Notes under the pieces: generated by a model | The model's input: the letters and a program-made list of their open reading frames with translations, nothing else | Databases searched by the model: none | What the model was told of the DNA's origin: nothing | Part shown: in pieces, positions 25,599 to 34,424 of the stretch | Position numbering within the stretch: the first letter of the stretch is position 1 | Layout of the letters: each line of letters begins with the position of its first letter | Origin: Candidatus Zymogenaceae bacterium | Lineage (GTDB): Bacteria > Desulfobacterota > Zymogenia > Zymogenales > Zymogenaceae | Assembly: GCA_016933535.1 (NCBI GenBank) | Contig: JAFGAS010000060.1 | Span: forward strand, 1 to 35,260 | Direction of reading: 5' to 3' | Length of the DNA stretch: 35,260 nt | Position numbers and translations under genes: made by a program

Positions 25599-26372
25599 TC
25601 AACGGAACCGCAGATTGAAAGTATTGGAAAACCACTTCGGGCCCGCCAGTCCGACCGGCACCATATATGATGAATCTCCGGGAATGTCCATGACCACAAT
25701 CCGGCCGTTTTGGGGCTCGCCTGCTACCAGACGCGATATAGGGTCATAATCGGAGTCGTTCAGAGTCAGCTTTATGTCAGCCCTATAGTATTCGTGGATG
25801 ACCTCGCGTGGGCGGAACATCCATACCGGATTCACGGCAAAAAACTGGCCCATGCCGCCTATGTTGAAGGTTTTGCAGTTGAAGACAGGCTGGGGAGCCG
25901 TTTCCTTCGGAGCGCGGATCCCCTCGATCGATATAACCTGAGTGCCACGGCGGGAGACAGAGGCCCGAACAGTGTCCTTTTCTTCATTGAATTTGAAGAC
26001 TCCCATTTTCTTCGGGTAGCCCAACAACTCCCTGCCCAGGATCAGCGCGGTGTCGTCATCCACGATCATCCAGCAACAGTGAATGCCCGTACCCAGCGGA
26101 GTGCGCACATGGATTAACAGTGCCGCTTCGTGATAGGGAAATAGGGGAAACGATACCCCGGTATAATGAGCAATGAAGAGAGTGGCCATCGGCGGGTTGG
26201 AGGGCCTCATTGCCCACGGCAAAATTCTCTTGACCTCGTGATAATCAAGAGGCACGTCTGCCAGCACAAACCGTGCGTTGTCCCACGTGTTTTCGCCTTT
26301 TCTCTTTTTGTCTCGGATTTTTCCCCAGAAGGTTTCACTTTTCCGTATGGGCCCGGTCGTTCCATCTCTCAT
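25599..26372 (-). CDS. Acetoacetate decarboxylase-family protein
   Basis: A 257-residue protein of the ADC fold. The motif GRELLGYPKKMG (Lys121 and Lys122) matches the place where the Schiff-base lysine and its neighbour stand in acetoacetate decarboxylase, so it should decarboxylate or otherwise act on a beta-keto acid or a similar carbonyl compound; members of the family often have other substrates. No signal or membrane segment. Two ATG codons overlap at the start; the inner one at 26372 is six bases from GGAGG (26379-26383) and is preferred over 26375. The gene stands alone between two copies of a 20-base direct repeat. Confidence 0.85.
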   Translation of the reverse strand: MRDGTTGPIRKSETFWGKIRDKKRKGENTWDNARFVLADVPLDYHEVKRILPWAMRPSNPPMATLFIAHYTGVSFPLFPYHEAALLIHVRTPLGTGIHCCWMIVDDDTALILGRELLGYPKKMGVFKFNEEKDTVRASVSRRGTQVISIEGIRAPKETAPQPVFNCKTFNIGGMGQFFAVNPVWMFRPREVIHEYYRADIKLTLNDSDYDPISRLVAGEPQNGRIVVMDIPGDSSYMVPVGLAGPKWFSNTFNLRFR

Positions 26373-26387
26373 CATTTACCTCCAGGA

Positions 26388-26407
26388 CAAGGGAGGGGTC
26401 GGGTCTT
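26388..26407 (+). repeat. Direct repeat, copy 2
   Basis: Exact second copy of the 20-base sequence at 25349-25368, set just upstream of the ribosome site of the decarboxylase-like gene. Confidence 0.85.
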
Positions 26408-26528
26408 ATAAGAAGGATTTCTAAAGGAGGTCATACACAATCGAAATCCCGGTTTAGGGGTCAATAGATGTCTGGTCCCCATTTGGTCCGATATACTATT
26501 TTCCTTGCGAGGATAATTGCATCAAGAC

Positions 26529-26864
26529 TCAAAGGCTCTTGCTGCTTCCCGCTTCCTCCTTCCCCCATTCGATCTCCACCAGCCAGAGGTCGTCGTGCGT
26601 CTTGATGAGATGGGAGAATCCCTCAAATCCCTCCACCTCAGACACCATTACCCAGGCGGACGCGTTGAGGGCCGTGAGCTGGTCGGCGGCCGCATCCCGG
26701 TCGTCGGCAAACACGAGCCTCCCTCCGGTCGCGAACCGGGCGCGGCGTGCCCGTGCAATCGATGGAATCAGGCACTCGGTCGGCTCCCGCCCGGAGACCG
26801 CCTCCTCTTCCCGGAGGTAGTCGAGCAACACCTCGTCCACGGTCTTTCGTCGGTTATCCGTCAT
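26529..26864 (-). CDS. Small protein of unknown function
   Basis: A 111-residue acidic soluble protein that I do not recognise. The N-terminal part (MTDNRRKTVDEVLLDYLREEE) is helical and charged; the middle has ARRARFATGGRLVFADDRDAA; the C-terminal half carries the conserved segment ALNASAWVMVSEVEGFEGF and HDDLWLVEIEW, repeated in the truncated copy at 25401. GGAG lies eight bases before the ATG. It stands alone, with the REP/MITE-like element upstream. The conserved half in two copies argues for a real gene. Confidence 0.65.
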   Translation of the reverse strand: MTDNRRKTVDEVLLDYLREEEAVSGREPTECLIPSIARARRARFATGGRLVFADDRDAAADQLTALNASAWVMVSEVEGFEGFSHLIKTHDDLWLVEIEWGKEEAGSSKSL

Positions 26865-26896
26865 AGTATTGACTCCACTTTGTTGTCAGCGCCGTC

Positions 26897-26984
26897 GAAT
26901 TCAGGTGACACCATACTTAATTATATCTTTTATTCGTGGGAAATGGGGGAATTAATTCAATTTAGTATGGCGTTACCTGAATTC
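26897..26984. mobile_element. Short REP/MITE-like inverted-repeat element
   Basis: An 88-base AT-rich element with 21-base ends: GAATTCAGGTGACACCATACT (26897-26917) and its inverted partner AGTATGGCGTTACCTGAATTC (26964-26984), 19 of 21 bases matching. From memory, ends like GAATTC-GGTGACACCATACTTAATT are common near REP-associated (IS200-like, HUH) transposase genes in proteobacteria. It holds no gene, so it would be a non-autonomous or relic copy. It touches the stop codon of the phosphorylase gene. Confidence 0.7.
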
Positions 26985-28715
26985 TCAACCCGAATAGGCC
27001 TTGAGCGAATATTCCAGCACCATCCGGTGGGTGTTGAAGAATGAGCTGTTGATGCCTATCGCATTGCGCATGATGTCAATCCAGTCATCCCTCTCGTGAT
27101 AGTACATCGGGATAATGACATACTCCAGCTTGCCGTAGAGAGATTGAGCGTGCTCGGCGTCGCTGCCGGCCTCTTCACGGGCCTGGCCGACGGCCCAGCC
27201 GGTAATCCCCTCGATGCATCCTTCTATCCACCAGCCGTCCAGTATGCTGATGGACGGCACGCCGTTGTGCGCCGTCTTCATCCCGGATGTCCCCGAGGCC
27301 TCCATCGGCTTCCTGGGCGTGTTGAGCCACAGGTCGACGCCCGAGACGAGCAGCTTTGCCAGCTCTATATCGTAGTTCTCGAGGTAGACGACCTTTATAT
27401 CGTTCTTGAGCCATTTAGAGAGGTCCACGATCTTCTTGATGAGCTCTTTGCCCGGCCAATCGTGGGGGTGCGCCTTGCCGCCGAAGACCAGCTGTATGGG
27501 CCCCGCCCCCTTGGAAATCTCGATGAGTTTTGCCGTGTCGTGAAAGATCAGGTCCGCCCGCTTGTACGCGGTGGCCCTGCGGGCAAACCCGATGGTCATC
27601 GTGCGGCTGTCTAGCCCGGCGTCGGTTTGGCCGTTCACGTAGGAGATGAGCCTGTCCTTTGCTTCCTGATGGGCCGCCCATATTTCATCCTTGGGGATGC
27701 TCAGGGCGTAGCGCAGGCTGAACGATTCGCGTTCCCATCCGGGGATATAGGCATCGAAAAGGCTCTTGAAGCTGCCGCATACCCAGGTGGCCGAATGCAC
27801 ACCGTTGGTTATCGAGTCGATGTGGTATCCGGGGAACATCTCCCGGGATACCTTGCCGTGCTGCTTGGCCACCCCGTTGTGGTAGTGGCTGAGATTGAGC
27901 GCGAGCAGAGTCATGTTGAGCGCGTCTTTTCCGCCGATTTGTTTGAGCAGGTCAAGCGGCACATAGCCGCCCAGGACCCGCTGGACCAGATCGTAGGGGA
28001 ACTGATCCATCCCGGCGGGCACCGGCGTGTGCGTGGTAAACACGCACTGTTTCTTTACGCCGTGGATATCCCAGGCGGGGTCGTTATCCAGTTTTGCCTC
28101 GGTGAGAAGCCTGAGCACCAGCAGGCTCGAATGTCCCTCGTTCATATGATACCGGACCAGCGACCCATATCCCAGCTCCCGCAGCATCGAAAGCCCGCCG
28201 ATCCCGAGGATGACCTCCTGACAGAGCCGGTACCGCTGGTCCCCACCATACAGATAGTACGTCAACTCCCGATCCGCGCCGGAGTTTTCCGGGACGTCGG
28301 CATCCAGAAATATCACCGGCAGAACATGGCCCGCGACCCCCCTGACGGTGTACATCCACGCCTGGATTACGACGGGCCTGCCTTCTATCGTTACCGTGGC
28401 CCTGGCGGGCAGGAGTTTCAGGAACTCGCCGGGGTTCCACTCGTCCGGCAGCTCCTCCTGTTTGCCCTCCGCGTCGATTTTCTGCCGGAAATATCCTTTT
28501 TTCGTCAGCAGGGTGACCGCCACCATCGGGACGCCCAGGTCAGCGCACGACCGTATCGTATCCGCGGCCAGGACCCCCAGGCCTCCGCTGTAGGTAGCGA
28601 TCCGTGAATCTATGCCTATTTCCATGGAAAAATAGGCGATCTTTCTCTCGTCTTCGCGAAGTATAGCTGTCGCGGGATTGTCTATCGTGAAATCCTGCCC
28701 GGCCCTTTCATCCAT
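26985..28715 (-). CDS. glgP: Alpha-glucan phosphorylase (GT35)
   Basis: A 576-residue glucan phosphorylase that releases glucose 1-phosphate from glycogen or maltodextrin with phosphate. The pyridoxal-phosphate lysine is Lys480 in EASGTSGMKTAHNG; the N-terminal part has the substrate-site FSMEIGIDSRIATYSGGLGVLAAD. It is of the short bacterial type, about 250 residues less than the classical 800-residue enzymes. The likely start is the ATG at 28715 with GGGGTGA before it; a GTG at 28724 is possible. It begins 13 bases after the hisS stop and is probably co-transcribed with it. The stop touches the inverted-repeat element. Confidence 0.93.
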   Translation of the reverse strand: MDERAGQDFTIDNPATAILREDERKIAYFSMEIGIDSRIATYSGGLGVLAADTIRSCADLGVPMVAVTLLTKKGYFRQKIDAEGKQEELPDEWNPGEFLKLLPARATVTIEGRPVVIQAWMYTVRGVAGHVLPVIFLDADVPENSGADRELTYYLYGGDQRYRLCQEVILGIGGLSMLRELGYGSLVRYHMNEGHSSLLVLRLLTEAKLDNDPAWDIHGVKKQCVFTTHTPVPAGMDQFPYDLVQRVLGGYVPLDLLKQIGGKDALNMTLLALNLSHYHNGVAKQHGKVSREMFPGYHIDSITNGVHSATWVCGSFKSLFDAYIPGWERESFSLRYALSIPKDEIWAAHQEAKDRLISYVNGQTDAGLDSRTMTIGFARRATAYKRADLIFHDTAKLIEISKGAGPIQLVFGGKAHPHDWPGKELIKKIVDLSKWLKNDIKVVYLENYDIELAKLLVSGVDLWLNTPRKPMEASGTSGMKTAHNGVPSISILDGWWIEGCIEGITGWAVGQAREEAGSDAEHAQSLYGKLEYVIIPMYYHERDDWIDIMRNAIGINSSFFNTHRMVLEYSLKAYSG

Positions 28716-28728
28716 CGCAATCACCCCG

Positions 28729-30039
28729 TCACGGGCGCCCGAGGGAGTCCCGCACCCGCGAGACCTCCACTTCTTTTTCCTGCCCTGTCTTCATGTCTTT
28801 GATCTTGACAACCCCGCGGGAAAGCTCGTCGGGCGCGACGATAACGACCTTCGCCGCGCCGGTCCGGTCGGCGTAGGAGAACTTCTTTTTGAGCTTGCCG
28901 CCGTCGGTATAGACGTCGGTATTGACGCCGGAGCGCCTGAGTTCATGGGCGATCTTCATAGCTTGTCCCATCTCGGCGTCCCCGAAGGCGATCACCAGCA
29001 CCATTTCCGCGGCCGCGGCATCGGCAAACATTCCCCGGTCGTTGACCACCTCGATGATGCGTTCCAGCCCCAGCGCCATGCCCGTGGCCGGCACGTCGAT
29101 GCCGGTAAAGAGCCCGATCACCCCGTCGTAGCGCCCGCCCCCGGCAAGGCTGCCGATCCTGGGGGTCGTGACCACCGTCTCGAAGACCGGGCCGGTGTAG
29201 TAGGCAAGGCCCCGGGCAAGGCGCGGCGCAAACGATACCCGGGAGGGCTCGATGCCCGCCTCGGCCAGGAGCCGAAATATCTTCGTGAGGTCTCCGATTG
29301 CCTCAGCCGCAAGGCCGCCGCCGGAAAGCTCGCGGCCCATACGGGAGAGATCCTTTGCTGCGTTCCCCGTCGTCTCGGTCAGCGAAAAGAGCTTATCCAC
29401 GGCGCCTGCGGCAAATCCCGCTTCGGAAAACTCCGCCCTGACCGCCTCCTCGCCCACCTTATCGAGCTTGTCCAGCACGCGCATGGCGGCGGCGGCGCGG
29501 TCTTCACCGATGCCGATGGATTCCATGACCCCCGCTAAAAGCTTCCGGTGGTTGACCAGCGTCACGGAGCCCTCAAAGCCCAGGTCGCCCATGACGTCGG
29601 TGATAAGACAGATGATCTCGGTGTCGGCCGCGGTGTCTTTTACGCCCACGATGTCCGCGTCGCACTGGAAGAATTCGCGCAGCCTGCCCCGCTGGGGCTT
29701 TTCGGCCCGCCAGACCGGTTGGATCTGGTAGCGCTTGAACGGCATGACGATCTTGTCCTGATACTGGGCGATGACCCGGCACATGGGCACGGTCAGGTCG
29801 TACTTGAGGGCCACTTCTTTTCCGCCCTTGTAGGCCAGGTCGAAGATCAGCCCCTCACCCTCGTCGCCGTATTTGCCGGTGAGGATGTCGTAATATTCCA
29901 TGGCGGGGGTGGCCAGCGGCGAAAACCCGTAGGTCTCGAACCGTTTCTTGATGATCCCGATGACGTGCTCCCGCACGCGCATGTCGTCCGGGAGGAAATC
30001 CCGGGTTCCCTTCATGATTCGTGGTTTGATGATGTCCAT
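28729..30039 (-). CDS. hisS: Histidyl-tRNA synthetase
   Basis: A 436-residue class II synthetase that charges tRNA-His. Motif 2 is in YQIQPVWRAEKPQRGRLREFFQCD, the histidine-binding HisA region in ARGLAYYTGPVFE and GGRYDGV, and motif 3 in GMALGLERI; the C-terminal anticodon-binding domain covers about 335-425. The start is the ATG at 30039, where MDIIKPRIMKGTRDF matches the usual N-terminus; a longer frame to 30243 would add about 68 residues of no family likeness. An AGGA lies 11 bases upstream. The promoter at 30232 gives a leader of about 185 bases. The phosphorylase gene follows. Confidence 0.95.
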   Translation of the reverse strand: MDIIKPRIMKGTRDFLPDDMRVREHVIGIIKKRFETYGFSPLATPAMEYYDILTGKYGDEGEGLIFDLAYKGGKEVALKYDLTVPMCRVIAQYQDKIVMPFKRYQIQPVWRAEKPQRGRLREFFQCDADIVGVKDTAADTEIICLITDVMGDLGFEGSVTLVNHRKLLAGVMESIGIGEDRAAAAMRVLDKLDKVGEEAVRAEFSEAGFAAGAVDKLFSLTETTGNAAKDLSRMGRELSGGGLAAEAIGDLTKIFRLLAEAGIEPSRVSFAPRLARGLAYYTGPVFETVVTTPRIGSLAGGGRYDGVIGLFTGIDVPATGMALGLERIIEVVNDRGMFADAAAAEMVLVIAFGDAEMGQAMKIAHELRRSGVNTDVYTDGGKLKKKFSYADRTGAAKVVIVAPDELSRGVVKIKDMKTGQEKEVEVSRVRDSLGRP

Positions 30040-30231
30040 GGGGGGGTGGTTCCTGATATGAGATAAACGGACGAATCGCCAAAACGGCTGAACCGATAGT
30101 GAAAACGAGGGCGGACCCGACGGGCGAAGCCGGTTACTATTTAGCCCCGTCGATACGCGGGCAACCCGACGGTCGTCCGCGACACCCTTTTGGGGGAACG
30201 GCCCTTTCCATTCCCGTACCAAAACAGAAGT

Positions 30232-30260
30232 TTTATACACCAAAAGGCCGTAAAAGTCAA
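30232..30260 (-). promoter_or_regulatory. Sigma-70 promoter of hisS-glgP
   Basis: On the minus strand TTGACT (30255-30260), a 17-base spacer and TATAAA (30232-30237), each five of six consensus bases. The start near 30225 lies about 185 bases before the hisS ATG, which also excludes the longer hisS frame starting at 30243. Confidence 0.7.
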
Positions 30261-30362
30261 CAAAGGCCGTGCAGTGCCGTCATCGCCCGGTTTTTACCGC
30301 TTAAAACGACGGCAGATGCCGCTTCCGGGAGGGGCAAATATAAAAAATATTTCACATTTCTC

Positions 30363-30391
30363 TTGACATAAGATAAATACAGATATACGAT
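30363..30391 (+). promoter_or_regulatory. Sigma-70 promoter of the RRM gene
   Basis: Perfect TTGACA (30363-30368), a 17-base spacer and TACGAT (30386-30391). The same layout is found at 35010. The start near 30398 leaves a leader of about 205 bases, which begins with a hairpin CCGGGA/TCCCGG at about 30405-30422. Confidence 0.65.
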
Positions 30392-30426
30392 TTAATAATA
30401 ATAGCCGGGATGTTTTTCCCGGTTGA

Positions 30427-30603
30427 GGTGCTGCCGGAGAGGGAGTTTGACTGCCTCCTCTGAGGTGTTCAGCGAATTTCAGGCAGCTTTTCTATTTTTA
30501 GATTCTCGTGTTTAATGATGTTTTCAGTGAAGAGGTCCTACTGTATTTCTCCCCTCAACCTCCTCAGACGATCATTGTTAGCAGGAGAGAAAAGGAGTTG
30601 AAA
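30427..30603 (+). promoter_or_regulatory. Conserved structured leader of the RRM gene, copy 1
   Basis: 177 bases that recur at 35072-35250 with roughly nine in ten bases alike. GCTGCC (30430-30435) pairs with GGCAGC (30482-30487), and AGAGG inside it with CCTCT; a T-rich run (30488-30499) follows, as in an intrinsic terminator or attenuator. Nearer the gene, TTTCTCC and AACCTCCTC can pair with the two GGAG runs before the ATG, and GAAGAGGT can compete for them. It could be a cold-responsive or self-binding leader controlling the RRM protein; this role is inferred. Confidence 0.65.
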
Positions 30604-30885
30604 ATGCAGGAAAGCAAGCTGTTCGTAGGAAACCTGAGCTATTCGGTAACGTCCGAGGAACTCACGGAGCTTTTCTCCGGTCACGGAACCGTCGTTGAGG
30701 CCAAAGTCATCGAGGGAAAAGGCTTTGGATTCGTCGAGATGGGAAGCCCGGAAGAGGCCGAGTCGGCAAAAGAGGCGTTGAACGGAACGGACTTTTCCGG
30801 ACGGGCCCTCAACGTGGACAAGGCCAAGCCGCCCAAGAGCAGGGACGACAGGGGCGGCGGCGGTGGTGGCTACCGGAGGTACTAA
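30604..30885 (+). CDS. RRM-domain RNA-binding protein
   Basis: A 93-residue single RRM protein. RNP2 is KLFVGNL (5-11) and RNP1 GKGFGFVEM (38-46); the tail (about 75-93) is basic and glycine-rich, ending GGGGGGYRRY, like the cold-induced Rbp proteins of cyanobacteria and deltaproteobacteria. It should bind single-stranded RNA and act as an RNA chaperone. AAGGAG stands six bases before the ATG. The long leader suggests strong post-transcriptional control. A second copy begins at 35251. Confidence 0.95.
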   Translation: MQESKLFVGNLSYSVTSEELTELFSGHGTVVEAKVIEGKGFGFVEMGSPEEAESAKEALNGTDFSGRALNVDKAKPPKSRDDRGGGGGGYRRY

Positions 30886-30913
30886 TCCGATTGGTCGACG
30901 ACCACAAAAAAAA

Positions 30914-30936
30914 GGGGGCTCTTGCCCCCTTTTTTA
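30914..30936. terminator. Two-way intrinsic terminator
   Basis: GGGGGC (30914-30919), loop TCTT and GCCCCC (30924-30929), with a T run after it and an A run before it. It ends both the RRM gene and the converging QueG-like gene. Confidence 0.9.
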
Positions 30937-30952
30937 TTGAGCGTGTCATGAT

Positions 30953-31666
30953 CTACCGCTTTGGGCCCGGACTCTTCGAAGACAGGCCCCGGCCCTTTGG
31001 GCACACCGTCCTGCAGGCACGGCAGGTCTCCAGCGAATAGCCCTTGGGGGTGACCGTGGACGAATTATCCCGGCACAGCTTCTGGTCGACGCCGGCCTCT
31101 CCGATCGCCCCGGCCGGGCAGGACGCGACGCACACGTTGCAGGTCTCGCAGCCGAGCGTATAGGCGGCCGCGCCGTCGCCGGCAAGATCGATGCCGGCAA
31201 GCAACGCACCCAGCGTGATGCGGTTTCCGAACCGGTCGTTGGTCAACAGCGTGTTCGTGCCCATTACGCCCAGCCCCGCCAGAACCCCCGCGTGCTTGAG
31301 CGAGAGGATCCCCCGTCCCTCACGTTTCTGTTCATCCCAGTACTCGTACGGTTCGCTCGGGACCGGCACGGCCGTAACCCCGGAGTCCTGGAGAGCCAAC
31401 GCCAGGTCGCGCATGAGCAGGTACACGGCCTGAAGCGTCGTGTCATAGGCAAATTTATACGGAACCGGGCCGGGCGCCAGCAAGGCCCCCTCGGGCACCC
31501 TCTTGGCCACGACCACCACGGACCTCGCGTCCGCCCAGATATCGGTCGGCCGAAAGCCGTGCGGGGCGCCGGAAAAACGGGAGACCGGGGCGATGCCGCA
31601 GAGGTCGGCGCCCGCCTGTGCGGCAAGTTTCTTGATACGGGCGGCTGTTATCACGGTTGTGCTCAT
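30953..31666 (-). CDS. QueG-like iron-sulphur protein
   Basis: A 237-residue protein related to epoxyqueuosine reductase and other COG1600-type proteins. The N-terminal part has AGADLCGIAPVSRF and a GLGVMGTNTLLTNDRFGNRITLGALL-type stretch; the C-terminal part has two [4Fe-4S] motifs, CETCNVCVASCP and CRACRTVCP with a further Cys in KLCRDN. It is 80-100 residues shorter than true QueG and lacks its C-terminal HEAT-like part, so a role in tRNA modification is not certain; it may be another ferredoxin-like reductase. The start at 31666 fits the family (MSTTVITAARIKKLA), although no good ribosome site is seen. The ECF-S-like gene is 100 bases upstream. Confidence 0.82.
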   Translation of the reverse strand: MSTTVITAARIKKLAAQAGADLCGIAPVSRFSGAPHGFRPTDIWADARSVVVVAKRVPEGALLAPGPVPYKFAYDTTLQAVYLLMRDLALALQDSGVTAVPVPSEPYEYWDEQKREGRGILSLKHAGVLAGLGVMGTNTLLTNDRFGNRITLGALLAGIDLAGDGAAAYTLGCETCNVCVASCPAGAIGEAGVDQKLCRDNSSTVTPKGYSLETCRACRTVCPKGRGLSSKSPGPKR

Positions 31667-31766
31667 TATCGAAGGATTACGGCATGAGTGTCCGAAATAT
31701 AGAAAATCTCCCGGAGAAGCGCCGGCCAAAAGATGCCGCTATTTTGTCGTCCGTGGGCTCCCGGCG

Positions 31767-32315
31767 CTATCGGCCGGCCCGGCCGGGCAGCGCGGGTTCA
31801 AACCTCAGGACCCTGCGTGTCGCGAAGTAGACCACCCCGCCCAGAAGCGCGGTTACCAGCTGGGGCCAGGAAAATGAGAAATAGAGCACCGCGGAAAGGG
31901 CGGCCGGAAGCTGGGTCAAACGCAGAAAGGCCGCCACGGCCCCGAAGAGAAACAAGAATTTCGCCACGGCCCCGACGAAAATCCCGATCGTTTTCCGCTT
32001 AAACAGGTAAGACATCAACACCAAGAGGAAGTTCCCCGCGCCGATAAACGGCAGAAAGGGCAGGGGGATCGGGGCGCCGGCCAACAGCGCCGTGAACGGC
32101 ACGGCAAAGGCGATAACGGCCGCGCCCCTGATTCCCGCATAGTCCACCGCGATCAGGAGGCACGCGTTGACCAGCGTTCCCACGACGAATATGTTGGCCG
32201 GCCCCAGAAAGGGGGTAAGGTATCTGCCCGATATCTGGAGGGCCGCCGTCAGGGCAAGCATAAGGGCGGTCCCGGCAATCTGTCTTGTCAACCTCAGGGA
32301 TTTATTTTCGACCAT
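31767..32315 (-). CDS. ECF transporter S-component-like membrane protein
   Basis: A 182-residue membrane protein with five or six hydrophobic segments (about 12-32, 38-58, 62-82, 84-104, 110-130, 140-165) and a basic end. The layout, the early ALMLALTAALQ helix, the loop with FLGPANIFVVGTLVNACLL and PLPFLPFIGAGNFLLVL resemble substrate-binding S components of ECF vitamin transporters. The substrate and the partner ATPase and T component are not in the window. GGAGG lies four bases before the ATG. It is probably read together with the QueG-like gene that follows. Confidence 0.7.
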   Translation of the reverse strand: MVENKSLRLTRQIAGTALMLALTAALQISGRYLTPFLGPANIFVVGTLVNACLLIAVDYAGIRGAAVIAFAVPFTALLAGAPIPLPFLPFIGAGNFLLVLMSYLFKRKTIGIFVGAVAKFLFLFGAVAAFLRLTQLPAALSAVLYFSFSWPQLVTALLGGVVYFATRRVLRFEPALPGRAGR

Positions 32316-32737
32316 GCCGCCTCCATGTCCGACGGGGAATCATTCCGCGCCTGATTATCGGGCGTGCGCCGCAGTACCGCCCTGTTTGCTCGGATCCGTC
32401 CGCCGGAGTTGAAAATCGGAATTATACTATCGACACGGGCAAAAGGCCACCAGATTATTACGCTCGATATCTTTACCCGGCGATCAGGCATGGAATGGAC
32501 GTTATCGACGCGATGCATACGATTTTGCAGCTATGGGTGAGCGGACTGCAAGCGTCATGCATCTGACCGATTGTGTTGAGCCTGCGGTACGGGACGGCCG
32601 CTTATAAGGGGGCAGGGGAGGGTGGTCGTCCGGGGTGTTTAAATTTATTCGATTTTTTTCTTTTCATACGTGATATCGTGTGGTCAAATGAGATACTATA
32701 GCGTTAGTTCGCATAATCCGTTGAGGGTCTTATCAGT
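32316..32737. other. Intergenic region between divergent genes
   Basis: About 420 bases with no supported gene. A TATAAT box for the minus strand lies at 32421-32426 without a good -35 box, and TACTAT at 32694-32699 could be the -10 box for the FixC-like gene. Neither promoter is certain. Confidence 0.4.
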
Positions 32738-34423
32738 ATGGATCAGTCATATGATGTCATCGTTATTGGATCGGGATTTGGCGGCCCCGTCGCCGCCCGC
32801 AAATGTGCCGAAAGCGGCCTCAAGACCCTCATGATTGAGCGGTCGGAGCACGTCGGCGAAAAAGTCGTCTCGGGCCTGACGATACCCGTCTATGGTTTCC
32901 TGTTCGGGCCCGCGTTCATCCGGGACGGCAACCCGCCGATCGAGCGGCCTGTAGACGGCATCATCAACTACATCGTAAAGGACATTGACACCGGTGATAT
33001 CGAAATCGATGACAGCCTGATGGTTCCCAAGCCGTTCTCACCGATTACCGCGTTCGGTTACAATGCGTACTGTATGCCGTTTTGCGAGTGGGAGGCAAGA
33101 AAGGCGGTGGAATCGGGCGTCGTGCTCCTCACCTCCACCACGGTCACCGACCTGATACGGGAGGACGGCATCGTCAAAGGCGTCGTTATCGAAGGGGGAA
33201 CGCCCATTCGTTCAAAGATCGTTATAGACGCCGAGGGGTCCCAGGGACTCGTGGCCGTCAAGGCAGGCGTCCGGGAAAAGTATCCCCCGGAAACCATCTC
33301 TCTTGCCGATACATACGACTACGAGATGCCCAAAGATAAAATCGATGAACTGTTGGGGTATTCGATCCGCTTCTGCTGGGGATGGGACGAACAGCGGATA
33401 GCCCCTCCGCTGGGGCACGGCAACGGGCTTATGGTATGGCCGTATCGGGAAAGCCTCCATTTTATGCAGGACCAGTGCCTGAGGCAGGGCGGCAAACGGG
33501 TGGTGAATCTTCGGAAGGCCTTCGACGAGTATCATACGAGGATAACCTCAAAGCTCCCCTGGTGGACGGACGAGGTCGAGCCCCACGTAACCCTCAGGGC
33601 CCGGATGTGGGAGGGGTTCGAGATATTCGTGGGGCTGGATGACAAGCTGCGCGCCATGCCGAACCATACCGACGGAATGATCCTGATCGGGGACGCGGCG
33701 GGTCTCGAGTCAACGGAGCTTTGTGACGGAGTCCCGGCGGCCTGGTTTTCCGCCGAAATTGCCGCCGATGTGGCAATTTCCGCCGTCAGGAAAGGCGATA
33801 CGTCTGGGAAATTTCTTGCCAGGTACGACAGGAGGATCCGCAAACACCCGATTATCCAGTGGTCCATCAGGGCGACAAACAGGTATAATCTACGCAAGGC
33901 CCAACAGAGCCATGATGAAGACGAGCTCAAGCGCTACATCCACCAGGGATGGGGCCTGGGCGCCCTTGGCGAGATAAGCACACCCTTGCTGCGAACCCTG
34001 CTCATTTCCGTGGTGAAGGACCCCCGGGTCATTACCTCCTGGATAGCCATGTTCTTTCGCTACTACCACAACTGGCATCATAATCGGTTTGAATACGGCA
34101 ATGAAAAGAATAAGGCGCCCGAAACAGGGGAAAAGAAAAATGGGGGCAAACAGAGGGTATTTACGGTCCTTTTGCGGTCTATCGATCTTCTTCTCCTGTT
34201 CTTCGGGCCGATCGTAAGGCTCCTGGCGCTGCTGCTGGTCCCGCTTGCATGGCTGGCAAACTCTTCGCTGCGGCTCGCGCTTCCCCTCATCGAGCCGTTA
34301 TACATAAAGGTCACGAAAATGGCGGGACCCACAGCCGGCCGTTTGAGCGAAAGGCTCATCGCGTTTACCGTGAATTCGGATCCCTCTATTTTTAGTCTGC
34401 AGTCCAACAAAGACAGGGGCTGA
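32738..34423 (+). CDS. FixC/ETF-QO-like flavoprotein with C-terminal membrane segments
   Basis: A 561-residue FAD-dependent oxidoreductase of the geranylgeranyl-reductase/FixC group. The FAD fold starts VIVIGSGFGGPVAARKCAESG and the second FAD motif is GMILIGDAAGLESTEL, with the residues of the FixC type (about 315-330). Unlike standard FixC it has an added C-terminal part (about 450-561) with a charged linker and one or two hydrophobic segments (about 475-507 and 510-525), which should place it on the membrane. It may take electrons from the ferredoxin next to it or from ETF and pass them to quinone; this is inference. The ferredoxin gene starts one base after the stop. A GAGGG lies nine bases before the ATG. 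Confidence 0.88.
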   Translation: MDQSYDVIVIGSGFGGPVAARKCAESGLKTLMIERSEHVGEKVVSGLTIPVYGFLFGPAFIRDGNPPIERPVDGIINYIVKDIDTGDIEIDDSLMVPKPFSPITAFGYNAYCMPFCEWEARKAVESGVVLLTSTTVTDLIREDGIVKGVVIEGGTPIRSKIVIDAEGSQGLVAVKAGVREKYPPETISLADTYDYEMPKDKIDELLGYSIRFCWGWDEQRIAPPLGHGNGLMVWPYRESLHFMQDQCLRQGGKRVVNLRKAFDEYHTRITSKLPWWTDEVEPHVTLRARMWEGFEIFVGLDDKLRAMPNHTDGMILIGDAAGLESTELCDGVPAAWFSAEIAADVAISAVRKGDTSGKFLARYDRRIRKHPIIQWSIRATNRYNLRKAQQSHDEDELKRYIHQGWGLGALGEISTPLLRTLLISVVKDPRVITSWIAMFFRYYHNWHHNRFEYGNEKNKAPETGEKKNGGKQRVFTVLLRSIDLLLLFFGPIVRLLALLLVPLAWLANSSLRLALPLIEPLYIKVTKMAGPTAGRLSERLIAFTVNSDPSIFSLQSNKDRG

Positions 34424-34424
34424 A

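Noticed and set aside
30040..30231. T-box or other amino-acid riboswitch in the long hisS leader
   Set aside because: I found no T-box core, specifier loop or terminator/antiterminator pair in the 185-base leader.
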